A stretch of DNA of 64,000 nucleotides. Origin: JAJDAT01 sp964344185 (GTDB lineage: Bacteria > Nitrospinota > Nitrospinia > Nitrospinales > JAJDAT01). Below the pieces are notes generated by a model. The model saw nothing but the letters and a program-made list of their open reading frames with translations, had not been told where the DNA came from and made no database searches. A program made the translations under genes and the position numbers. Positions 19,049 to 26,787 of the stretch are shown here, piece by piece. The stretch lies in the NCBI GenBank assembly GCA_964344185.1, contig CAYFMN010000014.1, positions 1-64,000 on the forward strand, written 5' to 3'. Position 1 is the stretch's first letter; every line of letters begins with the position of its first letter.

Positions 19049-20500
19049 ATGAAATTGCTTTTCCAAATTACCTCAGTTATTTTGATTATTTTTTTGGGAT
19101 GCGCCAACCCTAATTTGGAAAAGAACGCACCCTCCTTACCTAAATCAACAAAATCAAATATCCAAAGTCCTTTGGCAAATCGTGGAATCGTTCCTGTTCC
19201 AATCATTGACTCAGAAGGAAACACAGTTGGGTTATACAACGAGAGTCACGCTTTATTAATTGGCGTAAGCGACTATAAGGGGTTATGGCCTTCTTTACCT
19301 GGGGTTGTCTCGGACATAGAATCAGTCAAAGAAGCGCTTGAAGTATTAGGATTCGCGGTTGAAATTATTATGAATCCAACACGCGGAGAACTTAACAAAG
19401 CCTTTGAAAGCTTCATTGATCGATACGGTCTTGCAGAGGGAAATAGACTATTGTTTTATTTTGCAGGACATGGCCACACAATAGTTCCTCAATATGGCGG
19501 AAGAGAGATGGGTTTTATAATCCCCAAGGGGACGCCAAACCCAAACGTAGACAAAAGGGGCTTTCTACGTAAAGCCATGAGCATGCAAAACGTTGAGGTA
19601 TACGCTCGCGCCATTCAATCCAAACACGCTTTATTCATCTTTGATAGCTGCTTTGCTGGATCTATTTTCGCCACTAGCCGCAGCGTTCCACAAATTATTA
19701 AAGAAAAAACCGGCAAACCTGTCCGGCAATTTATTGCGGCTGGCCGCGCCAATCAATCGGTTCCAGACGAAAGTATATTTCGGCGACAGTTTGTGCGCGC
19801 TTTTAATGGAGATGGAGACTTAAACCGCGACGGTTATATTACCGGTTCCGAGCTTGGCCAATTTTTAGAAAATGTCGTCGCTAATTATTCTAAAGGAAGT
19901 CAGGTTCCTCAATATGGCAAACTAAGAGACGCTGTTTTAGATCAAGGAGATTTCGTTTTTCCAATATCTATATCCGACCGCGTAACCCAGTTAACTAAAC
20001 GACTGAAAATCAAAAAACAAAACCTTACGGAAAAACAAAAGGAAGAGTTAAAAAAACAGGAAAAACTGCTTCAGGAATTAGCTTTATTAAAACGCGAACT
20101 TCAAGAAGAAATTGAGTCTGTAAAACAAAGCCGTGAAAAAACCGAACGGATAAACCAACTCACACGACTTGAGATTAGAAAAAAGTTACAAGATCCTATA
20201 AAATATAGTTTGAAACTTCCTGAGAATAAAGCTGTTAAAGTATTAAAGGTGGAAGAAACTAAATGCGGCGCTCATAAATGCTTAAACGTAAGATTAATGT
20301 GTAAAATAGAATCGGGGTCAGGCTGGTTTATTAAGGGTAGACCCGGCGTTCGCCTTACGTTTTACGATGAAGATGGAATTCCTAAAGATTCTTATTTAGA
20401 ATCAAAACCTTGTTTTCGAAAAGGCGATATTCTAAAACTTTCTATGGACTTATTATCAGCGACTCCAGATTACACTTGGGATTTATTTATTGAAAACTAA
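19049..20500 (+). CDS. Caspase-like (peptidase C14) lipoprotein with EF-hand-like loop
   Basis: The N-terminus is a lipoprotein signal (IFLGC, acylated Cys18). Residues ~65-210 form a caspase/metacaspase p20 domain: HALLIGVSDYKG, FYFAGHGH (catalytic His140) and FIFDSCFAGS (catalytic Cys200). A DLNRDGYITGSEL loop at ~256-268 matches an EF-hand-type calcium-binding loop, and metacaspases are often calcium-dependent. A coiled-coil stretch (~310-370) and a C-terminal beta-rich domain with Cys pairs follow. The protease would be anchored in the envelope. It is 12 nt upstream of a cheW gene. Substrates are unknown. Confidence 0.88.
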   Translation: MKLLFQITSVILIIFLGCANPNLEKNAPSLPKSTKSNIQSPLANRGIVPVPIIDSEGNTVGLYNESHALLIGVSDYKGLWPSLPGVVSDIESVKEALEVLGFAVEIIMNPTRGELNKAFESFIDRYGLAEGNRLLFYFAGHGHTIVPQYGGREMGFIIPKGTPNPNVDKRGFLRKAMSMQNVEVYARAIQSKHALFIFDSCFAGSIFATSRSVPQIIKEKTGKPVRQFIAAGRANQSVPDESIFRRQFVRAFNGDGDLNRDGYITGSELGQFLENVVANYSKGSQVPQYGKLRDAVLDQGDFVFPISISDRVTQLTKRLKIKKQNLTEKQKEELKKQEKLLQELALLKRELQEEIESVKQSREKTERINQLTRLEIRKKLQDPIKYSLKLPENKAVKVLKVEETKCGAHKCLNVRLMCKIESGSGWFIKGRPGVRLTFYDEDGIPKDSYLESKPCFRKGDILKLSMDLLSATPDYTWDLFIEN

Positions 20501-20512
20501 TCTTCTTTAATC

Positions 20513-21079
20513 ATGACAAAAGAATCAGAAACGACATCAGAAACAGATCCCAGAGAAAAAACTTCGCGAATTGTTAAGCGCATCAAAAAAATTCGAGAAA
20601 AGAAAGGCGCTGCAGGAGTCGCTAAAGAACCATTAGTCATTTTGGTAATATTCGAAATCCGAGGGGCTTATTTCGCATTAAAAGGATTGGACGTCTCCGA
20701 AATTATTCCTATCAAAAAAATTAATCCGGTTCCTACCGCTCCTAAACACATACTTGGGTTAGTCAACATTCGAGGAGAAATTGAATCTGTTTTGGAAATT
20801 GGAAATTTCTTAGGACTACCTGCCGAAGAAAGAGACCCTAAAAATCGAATTATGATTTTGGAAAAAGAAGATATTCGCGCCGGAATACTTGCCAGCTCCG
20901 TATTAGACGTGGTTGATATTAAAAAAAGCCAAATAAGAGAAGCTGGATCAACCCTTTATCACGATTTTAAAGACTGGGTAGCCGGTGAATTAGATTATGA
21001 TAACCATACGGTAACTCTTCTAAACTCTTTAAACGTTCTGCGTAAAACATTACCTAATCAGAAAAATATAAACTTGTGA
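20513..21079 (+). CDS. cheW: CheW-like chemosensory adaptor (orphan)
   Basis: After a charged N-terminal ~40 residues, the protein has a CheW/SH3-type domain: ILVIFEIRGAYFALKGLDVSEIIP, then HILGLVNIRGEIESVLEI, the classic CheW signature, and AGILASSVLDVVDI. It would couple receptors to CheA. It is ~6 kb from the chemosensory operon and on the opposite strand, following the caspase gene by 12 nt. It shares layout with the CheW at 29820-30380, including the TLYHDF/TLNEEI region, so the two are probably paralogues. Confidence 0.88.
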   Translation: MTKESETTSETDPREKTSRIVKRIKKIREKKGAAGVAKEPLVILVIFEIRGAYFALKGLDVSEIIPIKKINPVPTAPKHILGLVNIRGEIESVLEIGNFLGLPAEERDPKNRIMILEKEDIRAGILASSVLDVVDIKKSQIREAGSTLYHDFKDWVAGELDYDNHTVTLLNSLNVLRKTLPNQKNINL

Positions 21080-21088
21080 AAGCATTAG

Positions 21089-22360
21089 TCACTTAAAACG
21101 ATTGACCCACAATCTTCCCAATCCTCTTTTGGAATCCACTCCAAATATATCCAAGTGACCATCGCCATCGGCGTCTCCAAATGTCATTTCGTCGAATGTT
21201 GCGTTACTAGGAAGTCTCCTCAAAGTTTCATCTGAAAATTTCCAACCTCCATGACCGATTAAAAGATGAACGCCCTTTTCACTTAATATAATAATATCTG
21301 GGATATCGTTACCATCCGCATCTAATAAATAAACGCGAGTTGATGGATATCGAGGCAAAAGTTTTAAAGATCGCTTGGTAAAGCGCCCTTTACCATCGTT
21401 TTCTAGAAAAAAGTTATACTCTCCTGGAAACCTTGAAAATCGTTTTGCTATTCCCATACTTGCAACTAATAAATCATTATCTCCATCTTGATCAAAGTCC
21501 GCCCAATCTGCAAAAACATAACGTCCTGGAATATCTGGAAGAGAGTACGAGGAAACATCTTTGAACTTGCCCGAACCATTGTTTATCCACAACGTATTTC
21601 TACCATTTGGATTTAGAAAAAAAATATCAAAAACCTGATCGCCATCATAATCGGCAATAGAAACTCCAGAAATGCTATGAGTTATTTTAGGAAATAGAAG
21701 TGAAGTTCTATCGACGAAACCCCTTTTTCCATTATTAACAATAAACTGGGCAGAATTAGGAGTCTTAGCTCCTTCGTTATTTTTTCGGGTAAATAGCATA
21801 TCTAAATCCCCATCATAATCTAAATCGACCAGCATCCCCCGATCCATAGAGGGATTAATTTTCGGAAAGATCTTTTTAGGAGGACGATAAAAATATCCTT
21901 TTTTATTATTATAAAATATCAGAGCGCGGTTCCCATTTCCCGTATTACCCATTAAAAGCAAATCGTCGGCTCGGTCTCTAGTTAAATCGCCTGGGGATAT
22001 ATCAAAATCTTTAACCTTTAGCGGCTTACTAAGACCTGTTCGAGTAATTCGCTGAAATCTTCCAGTATTTAAAAAAAAGTGAAGGTTAAAACTTCCTTGA
22101 TTTGACTTCGTTAGAGCAAGCCAATCGATTCGTTTATCAGGGTTGGCAAAGAAAAAAAGCGCTTTTTTAATACCAGTCGGTAAATCAGGAAAGTATTTTT
22201 CCGTTTGATCCATATAACGTTGGGAGTTTGGATCTGGGGCAAGTATCTTTTCTGTAGAAGAACAACTCTCTAAAAAAAGAATTAAAAAAATAAAAAACGA
22301 AAATTTAAGTAAACAAGGAATTCGTGATGGGCTTACCCACTTCAATTTCCAATCCTTCAT
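21089..22360 (-). CDS. FG-GAP/VCBS-repeat lipoprotein
   Basis: The start ATG 22360 gives a membrane segment and lipobox (LFLESCSS), so this is an exported lipoprotein of 423 residues. It has calcium-binding FG-GAP/VCBS-type repeats such as DLDYDGDLDML, ADFDQDGDNDLL and GDADGDGHLDIF, expected to fold as a beta-propeller. Starts upstream of 22360 would put the signal far from the N-terminus, so I rejected them. The start lies inside the 3' end of the MBL gene (56 nt overlap, different frame), suggesting coupled translation. It converges with cheW (9 nt apart). Confidence 0.82.
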   Translation of the reverse strand: MKDWKLKWVSPSRIPCLLKFSFFIFLILFLESCSSTEKILAPDPNSQRYMDQTEKYFPDLPTGIKKALFFFANPDKRIDWLALTKSNQGSFNLHFFLNTGRFQRITRTGLSKPLKVKDFDISPGDLTRDRADDLLLMGNTGNGNRALIFYNNKKGYFYRPPKKIFPKINPSMDRGMLVDLDYDGDLDMLFTRKNNEGAKTPNSAQFIVNNGKRGFVDRTSLLFPKITHSISGVSIADYDGDQVFDIFFLNPNGRNTLWINNGSGKFKDVSSYSLPDIPGRYVFADWADFDQDGDNDLLVASMGIAKRFSRFPGEYNFFLENDGKGRFTKRSLKLLPRYPSTRVYLLDADGNDIPDIIILSEKGVHLLIGHGGWKFSDETLRRLPSNATFDEMTFGDADGDGHLDIFGVDSKRGLGRLWVNRFK

Positions 22361-23165
22361 AAGCTGCAATGGAGTTTGGAAAAGTCTCCTTAGCATTCTG
22401 TTCAAGTTTGCCAATGAATTCATCGTTGTGGGTAGGGTCATGATGAAAAAGAACAAAATTTTTAATACCAGCGGCTTTAACTAGTTTTAAACCTTCTTCA
22501 GCAGTACTATGCCCCCAGGTCTTTTTAGACATTTGACCGTTTAAGCCATAGTATTCGTCTGGAGTGTATTGACAGTCGTAAATTAAATAATCCGCCCCCT
22601 GGCACAACTTAACAAGATTTTCATCCAATCTATCTTCATAGTGCTCAGTATCAGTAGCAAATACTATAGCTTGGTTATCACAATCAATCCTATATGCAAA
22701 AGAATTATTAGGATGATTCTGACTTGTTAGAGTGACTTGATAATTGTTTCCCTTAACAACGTCTCCCGGAGCTATATCATTAAATGTAATCTTAGCTCCC
22801 ATTATATCCATAGCAACTGGAAAACACGGAGCTGTCATTTGTTTTTTTAAGGTCTCTTCAATTGTGACAGGCATGCAAGAGCCGCCATATATTTCAAACT
22901 CATTGCCAGGAACGTAAAGCGGCGTAAAAAAAGGCAATCCTTGAATATGATCCCAATGAACATGGGAATAAAAAATTTTACCTTTTATAGGCAAACTTTT
23001 CATCAATTCGTTGCCCAAATATCGTATACCGGTACCGCTATCAAATATTAGCAATTCGTCTCCGCAACGAACTTCTAAGCAAGTGGTGTTGCCGCCAACC
23101 TTAGCGGTATCAGGACTCCCAGAAGGAACGCTACCTCTAACTCCCCAAAATTTAAACTTAATCAT
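22305..23165 (-). CDS. MBL-fold metallo-hydrolase
   Basis: This 286-residue protein has the metallo-beta-lactamase fold zinc motif in SHVHWDHIQG (His-x-His-x-Asp-His), with further metal ligands likely at FATDTEH and FLFHHDPTH-like positions. It starts MIKFKFWGVRGSVP, the signature of the 'GVRGS' class of MBL hydrolases, related to PDE/RNase Z-like enzymes. The substrate is not known; a cyclic nucleotide or phosphodiester is possible. There is no signal peptide, so it is cytoplasmic. Its 3' end overlaps the start of the FG-GAP lipoprotein gene. Confidence 0.85.
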   Translation of the reverse strand: MIKFKFWGVRGSVPSGSPDTAKVGGNTTCLEVRCGDELLIFDSGTGIRYLGNELMKSLPIKGKIFYSHVHWDHIQGLPFFTPLYVPGNEFEIYGGSCMPVTIEETLKKQMTAPCFPVAMDIMGAKITFNDIAPGDVVKGNNYQVTLTSQNHPNNSFAYRIDCDNQAIVFATDTEHYEDRLDENLVKLCQGADYLIYDCQYTPDEYYGLNGQMSKKTWGHSTAEEGLKLVKAAGIKNFVLFHHDPTHNDEFIGKLEQNAKETFPNSIAAYEGLEIEVGKPITNSLFT

Positions 23166-23185
23166 TCTTTTACTGTATGAATATG

Positions 23186-23207
23186 GGAAAAATACCCTCT
23201 TTAGGGT
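23186..23207 (-). terminator. Possible weak intrinsic terminator after LipM-like gene
   Basis: On the minus strand an ACCCT-AAAG-AGGGT hairpin (5 bp stem) is followed by a short T-rich run. It lies ~90 nt beyond the LipM-like stop and before the MBL gene. The stem is short, so this is only a candidate. Confidence 0.35.
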
Positions 23208-23292
23208 TTTCTATAAAGGGAGATAATTCCAAAAACGCTAATTGTAACATAACGTTATACAAAAAAAAACTTTCCTAAAAAACGGCTAAAAC

Positions 23293-24132
23293 TCATAATC
23301 TGCATTTTTTTAACCATTGCTCGCTATACTCAATTTCTCTATTCGTCAGCGATCCCGGTATTAATTTACTTCGTAAAAAATTTGCAAACTCATCTTTAAA
23401 AACCTTAAGAGCTTGTTGAAATAAAATTGGCTTACCAAAATACTCATCAATAGAAATTGAAGATTCAGTCAGCTTTATTAGATTTGCTTGGGCTAATTGA
23501 GAATTTTCAAAAAAAAGAAGGGAGTTTAAAAGAGGCCTGTCAAATTTCAAAATAAGGGATCCATGTTGTAAAAACGCTCGTTTCATTCGTCTTTGCGCGC
23601 TTCCAATTATTTTTTTACCTAGACAAGTTAATTCATAATGATTTGCTAAAGAAAAACAAGCTGGGCCATTGTAACTTCTGGACTTTGATGGAAGAGCAAA
23701 TTGAATAGCCTCCCTGGAACAACCCAAATTCACAAGACAATCAGTCAACATTTTAGAAATAACACACATAGAACTCCTCAGATCTCCTGCAAAAAGTCGA
23801 TAATCATTAGGAGCTATTAAACTATAAGTTAACTCCTCGCTATGCAAAAGAACTCTTCCACCCGTAGGTCTGCGAATAATTTGAATACCTAACTCTCGTG
23901 CTTTTTCTATATTTATTAATTTACTTGGCTGTTGAGAATACCCAATAGTTAAAGTAGGTTTTTTCCATCCATAAAGCTTAATCGTCGGAGGGGAGGCTCC
24001 TTGTTCACAGGATTGTAAACAAGCCATATCTTCAGCCATATTATGATCACCCTCAGCCAAATCCCCACCCAGAAAACGCCATTCTTCCTGGTTCGCCTCA
24101 AAATATTTTTGTTTTGACTCGCTTAATTCCAT
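23293..24132 (-). CDS. lipM: Octanoyl/lipoyl transferase, LipM-like
   Basis: The protein has the BPL/LplA/LipB catalytic fold: RRPTGGRVLLHSEELTYS, then a GPACF segment with Cys159, then GKKIIGSAQRRMKRAFLQHGSLIL. The Arg-Arg-Pro-Thr-Gly-Gly-Arg motif and Lys in GKKIIGSAQ bind the acyl group. A cysteine in the (P)ACF position is the nucleophile of LipM-type octanoyltransferases, and this is why I prefer LipM to an ATP-dependent lipoate ligase. It would load octanoate onto lipoyl domains, feeding LipA. Length (279) is usual for the family. Confidence 0.78.
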   Translation of the reverse strand: MELSESKQKYFEANQEEWRFLGGDLAEGDHNMAEDMACLQSCEQGASPPTIKLYGWKKPTLTIGYSQQPSKLINIEKARELGIQIIRRPTGGRVLLHSEELTYSLIAPNDYRLFAGDLRSSMCVISKMLTDCLVNLGCSREAIQFALPSKSRSYNGPACFSLANHYELTCLGKKIIGSAQRRMKRAFLQHGSLILKFDRPLLNSLLFFENSQLAQANLIKLTESSISIDEYFGKPILFQQALKVFKDEFANFLRSKLIPGSLTNREIEYSEQWLKKCRL

Positions 24133-24191
24133 TTAATATCATTTATATATAAGCCATTATCCCACTATTGAAAATCAAAGTTCCTCTTTAA

Positions 24192-25274
24192 ATGTTAAAT
24201 CAAATACGCTTAACTTTTTATATTTTTTTTATTTTTCTAATACTCTACGTTTTTGGAATTATGTTACCCGCCTTTGGCTTTGAAAACTTTTCTCACTTTG
24301 AGAATTCTGGTCAAACCTGCCAAACCAGTTGCCATCAACCAGAAAACATCGTCAAAATTAAAAAAAATAAGTTTGAATCTGCCGCTTGTAAACAATGCCA
24401 TTTAGGGAAAAAAGAACTTATTCCAATATCGCCATTCAAATCTAAATTGCAAAATCAAACTCTTAAAAGGTTAGAAATCGCTTCTAACGAAGATCATGAA
24501 AATAATAAAATAGCTATAAAACAAAACCTTAAATCTACAAAAAAATCGAAGCAATCACCTTTCAAGGACATGGCCTTTGTTGCAAATGGCGAATTCATTA
24601 TGGGATCAAACGACCGTTGGGACGACGAGGCTCCCGAGTTCATTTCTGAAACGGAAGCGTTTTATATAGATTTATATGAAACAACAAACCAGGAATATAA
24701 AAAATATGTGGACGCGACTAAATCAGAACCACCTTACCACTGGATAAATGGAAAAATACCAAAAGGCAAAGAAAACCATCCTGTAATCTATGTTAATTGG
24801 TTTGACGCAACAAACTATTGCAAATGGAATGGAAAACGCTTGCCAACCGAAAAAGAATGGGAAAAAGCAGCTAGAGGCAAAGATGGCTTGATTTATCCCT
24901 GGGGTAACGAGTGGACTTTAGATAAATCTAACAATCCCTATAATGGCTCAACAGGGACAAAACCCGTAGGCTCTTACCCAAATGGGAGAAGTCCGTATGG
25001 ATTATACGATATGTCGGGAAACGTTTGGGAGTGGGTCGATAGTTTTTACTTACCTCATGAAGGAAATACCATTCCTCGCCCTGAATACGGAAAAAGAAAC
25101 CGCGTTTTAAAAGGGGGATCCTGGTTCGACTGCCTTTCCTATGGATGTGGATTAAGCGCGCCTACATTTAACCGCAGTTTTTTTACTCCAGAAGTACGTA
25201 ACAATAGTTTTGGATTTCGTTGCGCAAAAGATTACAAAGAAAACGTTTCCCACTTAATTTCAAACCCAAAATAA
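24192..25274 (+). CDS. Membrane-anchored FGE-sulfatase/SUMF1-domain protein with c-type haem-like motifs
   Basis: Residues ~8-30 form a membrane or signal segment. Next comes a short Cys-rich region: C43-x3-C47-H48 and C66-K-Q-C69-H70 (a canonical CXXCH), the kind of site that binds haem c. From ~125 the FGE-sulfatase domain runs to the end (FVANGEFIMGSND, YEVT-like YETTNQEY, WEKAARG, YGLYDMSGNVWEW, RVLKGGSW, NSFGFRCA). A C314-x4-C319 pair after GGSW matches the spacing of the catalytic cysteines in formylglycine-generating enzymes, so activity is possible. The Cys-rich region may be a haem-binding or export-related site; both are inferences. Function otherwise unknown. Confidence 0.78.
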   Translation: MLNQIRLTFYIFFIFLILYVFGIMLPAFGFENFSHFENSGQTCQTSCHQPENIVKIKKNKFESAACKQCHLGKKELIPISPFKSKLQNQTLKRLEIASNEDHENNKIAIKQNLKSTKKSKQSPFKDMAFVANGEFIMGSNDRWDDEAPEFISETEAFYIDLYETTNQEYKKYVDATKSEPPYHWINGKIPKGKENHPVIYVNWFDATNYCKWNGKRLPTEKEWEKAARGKDGLIYPWGNEWTLDKSNNPYNGSTGTKPVGSYPNGRSPYGLYDMSGNVWEWVDSFYLPHEGNTIPRPEYGKRNRVLKGGSWFDCLSYGCGLSAPTFNRSFFTPEVRNNSFGFRCAKDYKENVSHLISNPK

Positions 25275-25277
25275 AAA

Positions 25278-25457
25278 ATGGAAGAACAGTCCTATAAAAA
25301 ACCTGAAATAAGCAGAACCCGTAAAATTCTTATTTGGGCTTTTATGATCAGTTTTTGGGTCTTTTTCTACTGGTACCACGACCCGGAAAGAACTTCAAAA
25401 ACGGAATCAAGGGTTGATCAGGAAATGCGTGATATAAATTCACTGCCAAAAGAGTAG
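25278..25457 (+). CDS. Small single-pass membrane protein
   Basis: This 59-residue frame starts 3 nt after the FGE-sulfatase gene stop. It has one hydrophobic segment (ILIWAFMISFWVFFYWY, residues ~17-33) flanked by charged ends, Lys/Arg before and acidic after, so an N-in orientation is expected. The short spacing suggests co-transcription and perhaps interaction with the FGE-sulfatase protein. No known family is recognised. It converges with the lipoprotein gene, 16 nt away. Confidence 0.65.
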   Translation: MEEQSYKKPEISRTRKILIWAFMISFWVFFYWYHDPERTSKTESRVDQEMRDINSLPKE

Positions 25458-25473
25458 AAAATAAATAGAACTT

Positions 25474-26346
25474 TTACTGTTTTTGCCTAAAGCGGTCTTT
25501 AATAATGCTTGGGTTTTCTCTCAATAAATCCAAAGCATTTCTCTTGGGTCTTAATTGAATTAATTCCTCCGGATTCTTATTTAAATGAACTAAAGTTTCT
25601 GGAATTTTTCTCGCTTCCCCTAAGTTATCTTTATTATCTTTTTCTGTATTTTGCTCTTTCCTATTGCTTAAAGGCAAATCTATTTCTAAATCGTTTAAAG
25701 CTGAAGACGAATTATGAAAAATTAAGCTTTTTTCTTCGGGTCGCAATTTTTGATTCATATCCTGAGGAATTTTAGAAGGAAGATTCACAGGTTTTTCTCT
25801 TTCTGAATTTATATAAGTTGAAAAATCACCGCTTAGCTTTCCGTCATTTAATTTCTCAAAATCTCGTGTATCAAAACCCTTTCCACCAAAAATAAGTTTT
25901 TTATCAGCTACTCGCAATCGTTCAGGGATTCCAATAATTGGCCTAGCGTCCAAGGCGGCTTTATTCCTATAAGCTAAAGAGTCTTCAAAACGATCAAGAT
26001 TAAGATAACTGCGGTTTATCTCAGATTCTGGAAGAATTTCTACATCTTCAGTGCGGCTTATCAAAAAACCCGTATCTTTTCCTTTAGAATCTTTGCCTTT
26101 CTTCGATTGGTCTTTCTTCAAATTTGGTTCAAAACTTATTTCTAAAACCATGTGATCGTAAGACAAATCTGCGGTTGTTTCTAATTTCAATTCGGAAGCA
26201 ACAACCACAATCTCTTGTTCGCTTGCGCCACAACCTACAAAAAAAGTGCAAACGAGTCCCATTCCTACTATTAAAAATAGGTTTTTTTTAAAATATTGGA
26301 GAATTACTAAAGCCTTTATTTCAAATAAAAAATGTCGTTTGTTCAT
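25474..26346 (-). CDS. Putative lipoprotein of unknown function
   Basis: The N-terminus has a hydrophobic segment (LFLIVGMGLVCTFFVGC) ending in a lipobox-like Phe-Val-Gly-Cys, so lipid anchoring is likely. The following ~250 residues are charged, Lys/Glu/Asp/Asn rich, with no repeat or domain that I recognise, and look largely disordered. A KDQSKKGKDSKGKDTG stretch is low complexity. The ATG at 26346 is the only start that puts the signal near the N-terminus. It converges with the small membrane protein gene. Confidence 0.6.
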   Translation of the reverse strand: MNKRHFLFEIKALVILQYFKKNLFLIVGMGLVCTFFVGCGASEQEIVVVASELKLETTADLSYDHMVLEISFEPNLKKDQSKKGKDSKGKDTGFLISRTEDVEILPESEINRSYLNLDRFEDSLAYRNKAALDARPIIGIPERLRVADKKLIFGGKGFDTRDFEKLNDGKLSGDFSTYINSEREKPVNLPSKIPQDMNQKLRPEEKSLIFHNSSSALNDLEIDLPLSNRKEQNTEKDNKDNLGEARKIPETLVHLNKNPEELIQLRPKRNALDLLRENPSIIKDRFRQKQ

Positions 26347-26454
26347 TTACTTAAACGAAATAGATCAAATTGACCAAATAAAAAATGGCATTGAGTTTGC
26401 ACTTAATAATATTGATCGGAATATTGACGCAAAACGTTAAATCGGCAGGAAATA

Positions 26455-26787
26455 ATGGCCAAATCAATAAACTTAAATACAAGGTTAAACCCTAAAGGAG
26501 TTCAGGGTTTAAAAAAGAAGTTGATTGCGGGAGAAATAACTGCAAAAACCTTTAAGGCTGTAATTAAACGTCAAATTTTAAAACAAAATGATATTATCCC
26601 CAGCCGCCAAAGGTTAAAACCCTTGCGTCATTGCGTCAGAATAATACGAAAAAATTTTCAGTTATTTGTAAATAACGCTTCCTGGTCAATATTAAAGAAA
26701 AAATTTAAATTTCTTTCAAAAAACCTAAATTTAATCCAATTTAAACCTACTAACCAACTCATTAAGTTTTTCCGACATTTCAGATAA
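26455..26787 (+). CDS. Small basic hypothetical protein
   Basis: This 110-residue Lys/Arg/Asn-rich frame begins at an ATG preceded by an AGGAAATA-type ribosome binding site. I recognise no domain, and no membrane segment or signal is present. Its last ~57 nt overlap the 3' end of the chemoreceptor gene on the other strand, which lowers confidence. If real, it would be a small cytoplasmic basic protein. Confidence 0.35.
   Translation: MAKSINLNTRLNPKGVQGLKKKLIAGEITAKTFKAVIKRQILKQNDIIPSRQRLKPLRHCVRIIRKNFQLFVNNASWSILKKKFKFLSKNLNLIQFKPTNQLIKFFRHFR

Noticed and set aside
26246..26440. 64-residue plus-strand frame before the small basic gene
   Set aside because: It overlaps the lipoprotein start region on the other strand and lacks a ribosome binding site and family.
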